Shown piece by piece: positions 1 to 6,750 of a stretch of DNA of 8,111 nt; position 1 is the stretch's first letter, and the number at the start of each line of letters is the position of its first letter. The position numbers were made by a program, and so were the translations under genes. The notes beneath the pieces were generated by a model. That model had not been told where the DNA came from and made no database searches. It worked only from the letters and a program-made list of their open reading frames with translations. The stretch comes from an uncultured Bacteroidales bacterium (GTDB lineage: Bacteria > Bacteroidota > Bacteroidia > Bacteroidales > Bacteroidaceae). The DNA lies in contig CANBEE010000116.1 in the NCBI GenBank assembly GCA_947367415.1, positions 1 through 8,111 of the forward strand, read 5' to 3'.

Positions 1-342
1 ATTAAGCTCATAGGCAGTCAGCCCAAGTATGAGAAGAGCAAGGTGGTAGAGGTCAACTGTAACGATGGCGACCAAATTATGGCCTATCGTCGCGACGATT
101 TGCTGTTTGTCTTCAACTTCAGCCCCACCAAATCATACGATGGTTACGGCTTGCTGGTACCCCGCGGCTCATACAAGGAGGTGCTCAATACCGACACGCC
201 CGAGTTTGGCGGCAACGGCCTCACTGACCCGAGCCTCACGCACTTCACCAGCTTCGACCCCGTGCACAAGCGCTACCGCAAGGAGTGGCTCAGGCTGTAC
301 ATACCAGCCCGCTCGGCTATCGTGCTGAAGAAACTCGACTAA
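1..342 (+). CDS. glgB: 1,4-alpha-glucan branching enzyme, C-terminal end (5' truncated by window)
   Basis: Only the last 113 codons are present; the frame is open from base 1 to a TAA at 340-342. The visible part is the all-beta C-terminal domain typical of GH13 alpha-amylase-family branching enzymes: a strand block reading DLLFVFNFSPTKSYDGYG, then a loop with NTDTPEFGGNG, and a closing PARSAIVLKK. This pattern is familiar from Bacteroidota and eukaryote-like glycogen branching enzymes, which make alpha-1,6 branches in cytoplasmic glycogen. The catalytic barrel lies outside the window, so active-site residues cannot be checked. The next gene on the same strand has no evident glycogen role and is separated by a hairpin, so co-transcription is unlikely. 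A related GH13 enzyme is possible but less likely. Confidence 0.85.
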   Translation: MKLIGSQPKYEKSKVVEVNCNDGDQIMAYRRDDLLFVFNFSPTKSYDGYGLLVPRGSYKEVLNTDTPEFGGNGLTDPSLTHFTSFDPVHKRYRKEWLRLYIPARSAIVLKKLD

Positions 343-346
343 TGCA

Positions 347-368
347 TTGTATATTAATTGTATATTAA
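347..368. repeat. Perfect tandem duplication of an 11-bp AT-rich unit
   Basis: The unit ttgtatattaa occurs at 347-357 and again, directly abutting, at 358-368, immediately after the glgB stop codon. It looks like a small local duplication in the intergenic gap; no function is evident. Confidence 0.8.
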
Positions 369-384
369 ACGAACTTAGGACTTC

Positions 385-408
385 AGGGCTTCGGCCTTGA
401 AGCCCTTT
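385..408 (+). terminator. Probable intrinsic terminator of glgB
   Basis: A perfect 8-bp inverted repeat (agggcttc at 385-392, gaagccct at 399-406) encloses a 6-base loop (ggcctt), 43 bases after the glgB stop. The T tract after it is short and interrupted (ttcctat), so termination may be incomplete. The 3' arm, extended to gaagcccttt, is present a second time at 415-424. Confidence 0.55.
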
Positions 409-431
409 CCTATAGAAGCCCTTTGCTGACG

Positions 432-1556
432 ATGATGAAAGTAAAGAAACAACATAACAAGCTCATTCGCATACTATGTGCGATCGTGTTTGCCACGTTC
501 TCCTTCATATATATATATATGTTTCAGGGAGAATTGTTGGCATTGCTGCAGGATCACCTTTCTGATGGCGTGACACAGAGCAATACACTCGTGACAGCCC
601 TGGTGATAACCGTTCTGTTGTTGCTTCTGCAATGGCTCGTCAACCGCTTTTCTAGGCTGCGCGGGCGTTGGGAGGCACTATCGTACATCCCCTCCTGCGC
701 TCTGCTTGCATTGTTTACCGATGTGAATGATGGCACCATCCTTTACTCCGCCAATAAGTGGCTTTGGGGAGTTCCCCTGTGCGTGTTGCTCTACTTGGGA
801 GTGGTTTGGCTGGAGCGTATGACTAACCATGCTCACCGTAGAGATTTCTTCGGTGCGTTGTGGCCCAATATGCTTACCTTCTCGCTTCTTTTTGTTCTTA
901 CTTCTCAAATCGGCAACCACGCTCCTGCGCCTCATATGGAGTTGGCGGCATGGCGTTATATGCACGATGATGACTACGAGAAGGTCCTGCAGGTGGGCCG
1001 ACGCTCCGATGACTATAATGCAGAGCTCACTGCACTGCGTAATCTTGCCATGGCCAAGACGGGACAGCTTGGTGAGCACATGTTTCATTATCCGCAGCCC
1101 TATGGGGCCGAAGGCTTCATTTTCAACAAATATTCGCGGCAGACAACAAGCTATGGCGCCTCAGAGTATTACACTCGCTTGGGCAACGAGCCTTTTGGCG
1201 GAGAGTCCGGCATGGCATTTTGTCAGCGCATGTATACCAAGAACGATTCGGCCATATATCGTGATATCTATCTGGCTGCATTGCTGCTCGAGAAGAATCT
1301 GACCGCTTTCGTGGCAGAGCCCGCCTTGAAGGACGCTGTGGGTGGCGTATTGCCTACCCATTATCAGGAGGCACTCGTCTTGTACAACGACCTTCATCCA
1401 AGTGCCCCTGTTGCGTTTACGCCCGACAGTACTGTCATTAGTCGTTTTGCTGAATTCCGTGCTTTGGAGCAAGAACATGCAGGCAACAGCATCGTAGCCA
1501 AAAACCTGGCGAAGCGCAAGTTTGGCAACACCTATTGGTACTATTTCGACTATTGA
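432..1556 (+). CDS. DUF6057-like integral membrane protein
   Basis: The protein is 374 residues from the first ATG. A TTG at 423 in the same frame is less likely, because two ATG codons follow at 432 and 435. The N-terminal half has about five hydrophobic helices (roughly residues 12-31, 52-72, 83-97, 107-126 and 140-160). The C-terminal half (about 165-374) is soluble and helical, with a YNAELTALRNLAMAKTGQLG stretch reminiscent of TPR-like helices, and it ends in a conserved-looking FGNTYWYYFDY. This arrangement and the ending match my memory of DUF6057 proteins of Bacteroidota, whose function is unknown; some members are longer. It precedes the PTS IIC-like gene by 65 bases on the same strand. 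There is no Shine-Dalgarno site, as is usual in this phylum. The assignment is from memory of the family and is moderately sure; the membrane topology is seen directly. Confidence 0.75.
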   Translation: MMKVKKQHNKLIRILCAIVFATFSFIYIYMFQGELLALLQDHLSDGVTQSNTLVTALVITVLLLLLQWLVNRFSRLRGRWEALSYIPSCALLALFTDVNDGTILYSANKWLWGVPLCVLLYLGVVWLERMTNHAHRRDFFGALWPNMLTFSLLFVLTSQIGNHAPAPHMELAAWRYMHDDDYEKVLQVGRRSDDYNAELTALRNLAMAKTGQLGEHMFHYPQPYGAEGFIFNKYSRQTTSYGASEYYTRLGNEPFGGESGMAFCQRMYTKNDSAIYRDIYLAALLLEKNLTAFVAEPALKDAVGGVLPTHYQEALVLYNDLHPSAPVAFTPDSTVISRFAEFRALEQEHAGNSIVAKNLAKRKFGNTYWYYFDY

Positions 1557-1621
1557 TATAGGGTGAGTTAATTCTCTATGTTTCTTAAGTTAGCAGAGCG
1601 TTTTGTTAATTGATAAGAGTT

Positions 1622-2617
1622 ATGCTTAAGAGATTGTTCGATAAATATGTAGTCAAGGCATTGAGCCATATGGCTTGGGGTTTGTTCTGTTCGCTCATTA
1701 TGGGACTTATAGTGGGGCAGATAGCCAAGATACCGGGCCTGTCGTTCCTCACCTTCATCAGCGAGGCGCTCTCGGCCTCGTCGCCCCTCGTGGGGGCTTG
1801 TATAGGTCTGGCTATTGCCATGGGGTTGGGAATAGATCAGTTGGTCACCATCTCCTCGGCTGTGGTGGGTGCCTTGGGCTATCAGTATGGAGGTCCCGTG
1901 GGTGCTTACCTCGCGGTGATTGTCGGTGCCGAGATAGGTCAGCTCATCTCCAAGCGTACGGTGGTCGACATCATCCTTACGCCCATGCTGACCATCGTGG
2001 CGGGTGGTCTCTTTGCCCACTACTGCTGCTCGCCCATCAACGATTTTATGCTATACCTCGGTGAGGTCATCAACCACGCTACCCAGCTCAGCCCCCTCGT
2101 CATGGGTATCGTGGTGGCGGTGTTAGTGGGTTGCGCATTGACGCTACCCATAAGCTCTGTGGCCTTGTGTGTGATGCTCGGCATCGATGGCTTGGCCGCA
2201 GGAGCGGCTACAGCGGGCTGTTGTGCTCAGATGGTGGGTTTTGCCGTAATCAGCTATTCTGATAATGGCGTGGGGGGATTGCTATCGCAGGGTTTGGGTA
2301 CTTCGATGCTGCAGATTGGCAATATCGCCCGTAAGCCGATAATATGGTTGGCACCGACACTTACTTCGGCCATTCTTGGCCCTGTGTCAACGCTCTGGCT
2401 CGGTATGGCAAACAATGCGCTTGGCGCAGGTATGGGCACGGCAGGATTAGTCGGTCCGCTTGCTACGTATGCTACTATGAGTGGCCAGATGCAGAGTAGC
2501 ATGCTTGTTCTGGAGATCGTTTTGCTCTATTTCGTTGCACCGACAATCATAAGTTTGCTCATCGACAAACTGATGCGCCATATGGGCTGGGTCAAGCCTG
2601 GCGATATGAAGTTGTAG
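1622..2617 (+). CDS. PTS sugar transporter IIC-type membrane protein (PTS_EIIC_2-like)
   Basis: A very hydrophobic 331-residue protein from ATG 1622; an in-frame TTG at 1610 is a weaker start. It has around eight to ten membrane segments rich in Gly and Ala. Characteristic stretches are GLAIAMGLGIDQLVTISSA (about 62-80), VVGAEIGQLISKRTVVDII (about 100-118), ALTLPISSVALC (about 172-183) and GAGMGTAGLVGP (about 268-279), which fit the PTS EIIC type 2 family (Pfam PTS_EIIC_2). In the family these are membrane channels for sugar uptake, but the phosphorylating IIA and IIB parts, HPr and enzyme I are absent here. An orphan permease working without phosphotransfer, or with partners encoded elsewhere, is possible. 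A weak promoter-like pair (TTG at 1553-1555 and TATGTTTC at 1577-1584, 21 bases apart) could give it its own transcript; otherwise it is read through from the preceding gene. Substrate cannot be inferred. Confidence 0.82.
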   Translation: MLKRLFDKYVVKALSHMAWGLFCSLIMGLIVGQIAKIPGLSFLTFISEALSASSPLVGACIGLAIAMGLGIDQLVTISSAVVGALGYQYGGPVGAYLAVIVGAEIGQLISKRTVVDIILTPMLTIVAGGLFAHYCCSPINDFMLYLGEVINHATQLSPLVMGIVVAVLVGCALTLPISSVALCVMLGIDGLAAGAATAGCCAQMVGFAVISYSDNGVGGLLSQGLGTSMLQIGNIARKPIIWLAPTLTSAILGPVSTLWLGMANNALGAGMGTAGLVGPLATYATMSGQMQSSMLVLEIVLLYFVAPTIISLLIDKLMRHMGWVKPGDMKL

Positions 2618-2697
2618 ACTAGCCATCCATTTTTGTTTGTAAGTACACTGATTGATAGTGGGGTGTGCTTGAACGTGATGGTTATAAATCTCTCCCT

Positions 2698-3116
2698 TTA
2701 CTCTATCTGTTTGCAATAGTTCACGCCCATTACGTCGTACACCTTTTTTAGTTGCGGGAGGCGTTCTTTGAACTGTTCGAAATTCTTCTGTTCGGGCAGG
2801 CACCATTGAACCTCGCTTGATGCACCAAGTCGAGGCTGAGCTTGATAGCTGCTTTCTTGTCGTCAGGGGTCAGCTTGAGGGCGATACCGGTCATCTCATC
2901 TACCCATTCGCGTAGGAAAAGTGCGTTGCGGTATACCTCGGGATTGCCTGCATCGAAGTAGATACCTGCATCGGGAGACAAGTTGAATACTTTCATCGAA
3001 TCGACCTTTATCTACCGGGGCAATGGAATGACATCATAGTCGGCACGCTGTGCCTTGACAGCTCTTGAGCCTACTGAAAGCAACAGGAATAGAACCGAAA
3101 GTAATAGAGACTTCAT
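2698..3116 (-). pseudogene. Decayed GH20 beta-N-acetylhexosaminidase (nonsense codon plus large internal deletion)
   Basis: Reading from ATG 3116-3114, the first 34 codons encode a signal peptide (MKSLLLSVLFLLLSVGSRA, cut near KA-QRADYD) followed by YDVIPLPR. Codon 35 is TAG (3014-3012). The same frame continues with IKVDSMKVFNLSP, PEVYRNALFLREWVDEMTG and DDKKAAIKLSLD, which resemble the N-terminal domain of GH20 hexosaminidases (Glyco_hydro_20b). Around 2815-2831 homology jumps, in another frame, to SSEVQWCLPEQKNFEQFKER and LKKVYDVMGVNYCKQIE followed by TAA (2700-2698), which resembles the extreme C terminus of GH20 enzymes. The whole catalytic barrel, including the Asp-Glu pair, is missing. 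About 140 codons remain, whereas GH20 enzymes normally exceed 500. An intact copy would be a secreted enzyme releasing GlcNAc from host glycans or chitin oligomers. It starts 24 bases after the GNAT gene, so the two were probably co-transcribed. Confidence 0.8.
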
Positions 3117-3140
3117 TGGTAATGGTATTAATTGTTTTTT

Positions 3141-3701
3141 TTATATCAATATGTTTTCGCTCATTGATTTATCTGATACTCCGTAAACCTCTCTGTGTAG
3201 CTGCTCGGCAACAGTTGACAGGGGCGTTTCCAGTGGTAAAGTTCCCATGAGGCGCAGTGGGACTGCCGAGAGCTCGGGGGTGTAGGGTGGCTGTATGTAG
3301 GGGTAATCGTATAGCCTTAGCCCACACCGTTCATAGAAGCTTACGCGGCGTTGGGTGAGTATGTCGGTGGGTGGTTCCACCTCCAAGATGATGGGGAGCG
3401 TATTGTGTTGGATGAATGTCTGGAGCGCAAGCGTTCCAAATCCCTTTGAACGCATGTGAGGGGAAAGGGCGAAATGTTCTATATAGATGAATGTGTCGAA
3501 CGTCCATGTGGTAAGAATGCCTACAAAGCTGTTGTTTTTGTCGAGGAGTACCATCGCGGTGAACCGTTCCTCTGAGGTCAGCAGCTGGGCAATGCTGTCC
3601 GTAGGGCGTTGCTCATCGAGGGGAAACGATGAGGTGTATGTGTCGACGAAACTGCTCCAATGCTGGTCGTCGGTTCCGCGTAGGGTGTGGAAGTGTATCA
3701 T
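3141..3701 (-). CDS. GNAT-family N-acetyltransferase
   Basis: A 186-residue soluble protein from ATG 3701-3699. The frame is open a further 13 codons upstream, but that stretch overlaps a promoter box and begins without an ATG. The acetyl-CoA site (motif A) is clear: IEHFALSPHMRSKGFGTLAL at about residues 74-93, with the R-x-x-G-x-G signature at R84, G87 and G89. Motif B follows as PIILEVEPP (103-111) and RRVSFYERCGLRLYDYPYIQ (118-137). The C-terminal part (from about 138) is a proline-rich region and helix with LHREVYG. GNAT enzymes transfer an acetyl group from acetyl-CoA to an amine; the substrate here cannot be told from sequence. It lies 24 bases upstream of the hexosaminidase pseudogene on the same strand and seems intact, so selection has kept it while its neighbour decayed. 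Confidence 0.9.
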   Translation of the reverse strand: MIHFHTLRGTDDQHWSSFVDTYTSSFPLDEQRPTDSIAQLLTSEERFTAMVLLDKNNSFVGILTTWTFDTFIYIEHFALSPHMRSKGFGTLALQTFIQHNTLPIILEVEPPTDILTQRRVSFYERCGLRLYDYPYIQPPYTPELSAVPLRLMGTLPLETPLSTVAEQLHREVYGVSDKSMSENILI

Positions 3702-3709
3702 AATGGTTA

Positions 3710-3741
3710 CAAAGGTAATAGAACTATTTGACACAAGCAAT
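3710..3741 (-). promoter_or_regulatory. Bacteroidota-type promoter for the GNAT gene
   Basis: The minus strand reads TACCTTTG at 3717-3710, a perfect match to the -7 consensus TAnnTTTG. An ATTG stands upstream at 3741-3738 in the -33 position with a 20-base spacer. Transcription would begin about 6-8 bases past the box, right at the GNAT ATG (3701). Confidence 0.5.
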
Positions 3742-3801
3742 GTCGTACCATAGAAAAACGATGGTAGTTATTTTCATTTACACAAAATTATGTATAGTGC
3801 C

Positions 3802-3835
3802 AAAAATGGAGGACTCAGCCACGGCTGGGCCCTCC
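3802..3835 (-). terminator. Intrinsic terminator of the adhesin operon
   Basis: On the minus strand a GC-rich hairpin (outer arms GGAGG/CCTCC, inner arms CAGCC/GGCTG, with a three-base internal section holding a G-T pair and one mismatch, and a tiny loop) spans 3835-3808 and is followed by ATTTTT. It starts 22 bases after the stop codon of the 962-aa protein. Confidence 0.8.
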
Positions 3836-3857
3836 AATACTTCATGCAGACTGCAAT

Positions 3858-6746
3858 TTACTTCATCACGAATTTCTTTCCATTCTGTATATAAATGCCT
3901 TTCTGTAACTCCTTGCGGCTGCAAGCCATGCGCTCGCCCTTCAGATTATATATAGGAGCATCTGAATCGTTGATGGTGGTATTCTCTATTCCACTCGGGT
4001 CGGTCACCACCAAAGTCTTATTCACACGTGTTGCCGCATGGTAGTTCTTGTTGCCGCTTTGGATGGCCTTGATGACAACCTGTCCCACTCCGCTGCAATC
4101 CAAATACACTTTGCCATTGGCTTCATAAATCGAAACAAAATTATTGTCGGCCAACTGATACTCGATGGCAAGGCCCGAAGTTGCAGTTGCGGTCAACTCT
4201 ACTTGATCTCCCAAAACTACCTCAGACAAATCCTGTTCCCACACGATTTCTTGTGTTGCCTTTTCTATAGTCAGCGTACCGCTCTTATAGTTGAAGTCAT
4301 AGTTAGCTGCCTCGGCTCCCGAAGCTGTAATCTCATAGCTTCCTACATCAGTGGTCTTATCAGCCGAGCAATACAACGTAGGCATTGCAGTAAACACCTT
4401 TTCGCTCTCGTTGTTGACGAATCCGCTATAGCTTACTGCAAATTCGGGGTTCTCCTCGTTGTATACTCTAATACAATCACCCACTTTTACATCAATCGTG
4501 CGCTTGCCCACTGTCAGTTTGGCTCCCTGATAGCTCAACTCGTAGTTCTTGGCCTCAGCACCTGAGAGGGTGATTTCATATTCACCAGCGCCACTTGTTT
4601 GAGTTGCGCCACACTCAAAGTTCGGTTGAGTAGTAATTACACTCTTGGTGTCATCGTTCTTGAAGCCCTCGCATCGATAGGTAAATTCGGGATTAGCCTC
4701 AAAGTAGAGACGTTCCTTATTCTCGGCAATTACAGTAAGCGGTGCCTTTTCTATGGTAAGCTTGCCTTCATTATATTCGGTGAACATATAGTTCTGAGCC
4801 AATCCGCCCGCCACACTGATAGTATACTCACCCACATCACTCTTCTTTTCTGCATTTACAGTAACTGCAGGCTTCTCCGTTATGCAATTCTCGTTGTCAC
4901 TATTCTTGAAACCACTATACGTGAGCGCTATTGCCGGATTCTCCTCACCATACTCTCGCTTATTGTCAACAACACTCACTGCAAGAGGAGCCTTGGTTAC
5001 ACTAAGTGTACCATTCTTATAGGTGATGTCGTAATTCTGTGCCTCGGCACCGCTTGGTACGATGTCGTATGTTCCTACTGCGCTTGTCAGCCCCGCCTCT
5101 GTTGTCGCCGAGGGACGGTTTGTAAATATCTCTTCGGTCTCTTCGTTCTTAAATCCACTGTATGCAAATGTGAATTTCGGATTCTCCTCACCATATACAC
5201 GCTCAGCAGTCTCTGCTTGTACGGTCAATGGAGCCTTGTTCACGGTCAGTGTACCACTGGTATAGCTTATCGCGTAGTTTTTAGCTTCAGCACCATTAGG
5301 CGTTATCTCATATTCACCAACACTGCTTGTGGGAGTTGCCGAAGTCACTACCGTAGGCAGAGCAGTCAGGCACTCCTCTGTATCCTCATTTTTGAAGCCC
5401 GAGTAGGCAAACTGGAACTCAGGATTGGCCTCGCCATACTCACGTACCGTACTTTGGGCACTGATACCAAGCGGTGCTTGAGTAATGGTGAGCGTACCAG
5501 GGATATATTCCGTAAACGAGTAGTTGGTAGCTACGCCGCCCGATACCGTCACTTCGTAGTCACCTACATCACTATACTTTGTTGCCTTGGTAGAGGTCGT
5601 CAGCTCCGAAGTGAACACAGGCACACCATCACCATTTTTCAAACCAACATACGTAAAGTCAAACTGTGGATTGGCATCACCATACACTCTTGACTTAGTA
5701 TTTACCTTTACGCTCAGCGGAGCCTTCTTCACAGTCAGCGTACCCTCCGTACAACCAATCTCATAGTTCTTGGCCGTTGCGCTTGCAGCCACACTATATG
5801 TTCCTGCGCCACTATTCTTATTTGCCTTGGTGGAGAACGATACAGCACTGCTCAATACACTCTCGTCCTCATTGTTGACAAATCCGCTCAATGAATAGGT
5901 AAATCGTGGGTTCTCGTCACCATACACCTTTTCTGCATCGTTCACATTAATGGTCAATGGGGCTTTATTAATAGTATAGGTATAGGGGATGTCTACTTCT
6001 AGGCCGTTTGAATATACGGCTTTGAAGGTCGTTTCATGCGTTCCTGCATCTTTGGGTAATTCACTGACATCCATTGTTAGCTCATACTTGTTAGCTAAAT
6101 TATTGGTATAGGTTATAGTGGGAACTTGGCCATTGTAGTTGAAATCATTCTGATCGAAAGTTATATATTCTTTAATCTCATCCGAATAGCTACTCCAAGA
6201 AGAAACTTCTATTGTTTTTTGCCGGTTAACTACATATATCTTTCTTGAAACATGACTTTTGGCAAAAGTACAACGGTATACAACAGGAAGGACTTTGCCT
6301 ATAAGAAAAACCTCTCTTAGTTCATCACAATTTTCGAAGCAACATTGTCCGAGACGTTGTACATTGTTTGGAACAACAATTGACTTCAAGTGTTTGCTGC
6401 TATAAAATGCCCCGTCACCTATTTCTGTGATAGTTGAAGGCAACTTGATAGATGTTATTTTAGAATAAGCAAACGCTCCCGAACTATTACTCCAATGTCC
6501 ATTTGCTCCCAAATAAGAACTTCCTTGAATAGAAGTTACTGTATATGTTTCTGATTCATATGTGACTGATTCTGGAATAACAACATCCCCTTCATACTTG
6601 CCATTTACGACACTTACAGTCAAATCAGATCCCTTGTTTACGGCATAGAAAATCCCATCTACTTCAAAATCGTAAGAAGCAGCATTAATCATTCCACTGC
6701 ACAACAATACCGCCATCGTTGTCAGCCATGTTTTAATTTGTTTCAT
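3858..6746 (-). CDS. Secreted adhesin-like protein: BspA-type LRRs, seven MBG repeats, Ig-like domain, C-terminal tail
   Basis: The protein has 962 residues from ATG 6746-6744; an in-frame TTG at 6770 would run into the upstream gene and spoil the signal peptide. Layout: signal peptide at 1-22 (MKQIKTWLTTMAVLLCSG, cut near NA-AS); BspA-type leucine-rich repeats at about 60-175, with ITSIKLPSTITEIGDGAF and LKSIVVPNNVQRLG; a degenerate MBG-like or YDG-like module at about 189-261 (FNYNGQVPTITYTNN, DAGTHETTF); seven MBG repeats of 80-82 residues at 262-829, each with VYGxxNPxF, GFKNxD, VGxYEI, AxNY and GTLTV elements; a further Ig-like domain at 830-914 (IVWEQDLSEV, SGNKNYHAA); and a short tail at 915-962 ending IYNLKGERM...LQKGIYIQNGKKFVMK. 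Such proteins are displayed on or released from the cell surface and are thought to bind host or other bacterial surfaces; the ligand here is unknown. The tail resembles the last part of type A type-IX-secretion sorting domains but is short. It starts 4 bases after the preceding gene. Confidence 0.88.
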   Translation of the reverse strand: MKQIKTWLTTMAVLLCSGMINAASYDFEVDGIFYAVNKGSDLTVSVVNGKYEGDVVIPESVTYESETYTVTSIQGSSYLGANGHWSNSSGAFAYSKITSIKLPSTITEIGDGAFYSSKHLKSIVVPNNVQRLGQCCFENCDELREVFLIGKVLPVVYRCTFAKSHVSRKIYVVNRQKTIEVSSWSSYSDEIKEYITFDQNDFNYNGQVPTITYTNNLANKYELTMDVSELPKDAGTHETTFKAVYSNGLEVDIPYTYTINKAPLTINVNDAEKVYGDENPRFTYSLSGFVNNEDESVLSSAVSFSTKANKNSGAGTYSVAASATAKNYEIGCTEGTLTVKKAPLSVKVNTKSRVYGDANPQFDFTYVGLKNGDGVPVFTSELTTSTKATKYSDVGDYEVTVSGGVATNYSFTEYIPGTLTITQAPLGISAQSTVREYGEANPEFQFAYSGFKNEDTEECLTALPTVVTSATPTSSVGEYEITPNGAEAKNYAISYTSGTLTVNKAPLTVQAETAERVYGEENPKFTFAYSGFKNEETEEIFTNRPSATTEAGLTSAVGTYDIVPSGAEAQNYDITYKNGTLSVTKAPLAVSVVDNKREYGEENPAIALTYSGFKNSDNENCITEKPAVTVNAEKKSDVGEYTISVAGGLAQNYMFTEYNEGKLTIEKAPLTVIAENKERLYFEANPEFTYRCEGFKNDDTKSVITTQPNFECGATQTSGAGEYEITLSGAEAKNYELSYQGAKLTVGKRTIDVKVGDCIRVYNEENPEFAVSYSGFVNNESEKVFTAMPTLYCSADKTTDVGSYEITASGAEAANYDFNYKSGTLTIEKATQEIVWEQDLSEVVLGDQVELTATATSGLAIEYQLADNNFVSIYEANGKVYLDCSGVGQVVIKAIQSGNKNYHAATRVNKTLVVTDPSGIENTTINDSDAPIYNLKGERMACSRKELQKGIYIQNGKKFVMK
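4260..4991 (-). repeat. Three-domain higher-order unit, second copy (MBG modules 5-7)
   Basis: This copy encodes residues 586-829, again 244 residues in 82+81+81 order, and directly abuts the first copy. The same position-specific motifs recur (SDVGEYTISVAGG and NYMFTEY; EANPEF and GAEAKNY; RVYNEENP). This suggests block duplication of three domains followed by divergence. Confidence 0.65.
4992..5723 (-). repeat. Three-domain higher-order unit, first copy (MBG modules 2-4)
   Basis: This copy encodes residues 342-585, 244 residues in 82+81+81 order. Its first module shares SDVGDYEVTVSGG and NYSFTEY with module 5. Its second shares EANPEF and EYEIT..GAEAKNY with module 6. Its third shares RVYxEENP with module 7. 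Confidence 0.65.
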
Positions 6747-6750
6747 GAGT

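Larger units (their letters stand above)
4260..5963 (-). repeat. Array of seven MBG-domain repeats within the adhesin gene
   Basis: Seven consecutive modules code for residues 262-341, 342-423, 424-504, 505-585, 586-667, 668-748 and 749-829 (80, 82, 81, 81, 82, 81 and 81 residues). Six begin with APL and the last with RTI. The DNA of the modules has diverged clearly, so the array is not a recent expansion. The order is not random: modules 2-4 and 5-7 correspond pairwise. Confidence 0.88.

Noticed and set aside
678..1088. Minus-strand frame of 136 codons inside the DUF6057-like gene
   Set aside because: It is a shadow of a membrane-protein gene with a convincing plus-strand product.
2447..2806. 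Minus-strand frame of 119 codons between the PTS gene and the pseudogene
   Set aside because: It runs antisense into the PTS gene. Its first part covers the end of the GH20 remnant in a different frame from the one that matches the enzyme's C terminus.
4599..5693. Long plus-strand open frame (364 codons) opposite the MBG array, and another at 4038-4565
   Set aside because: It is antisense to a gene with clear domains. The repeated sequence and codon bias of that gene keep this frame open; the product is Cys/Leu/Ile-rich with no domain.
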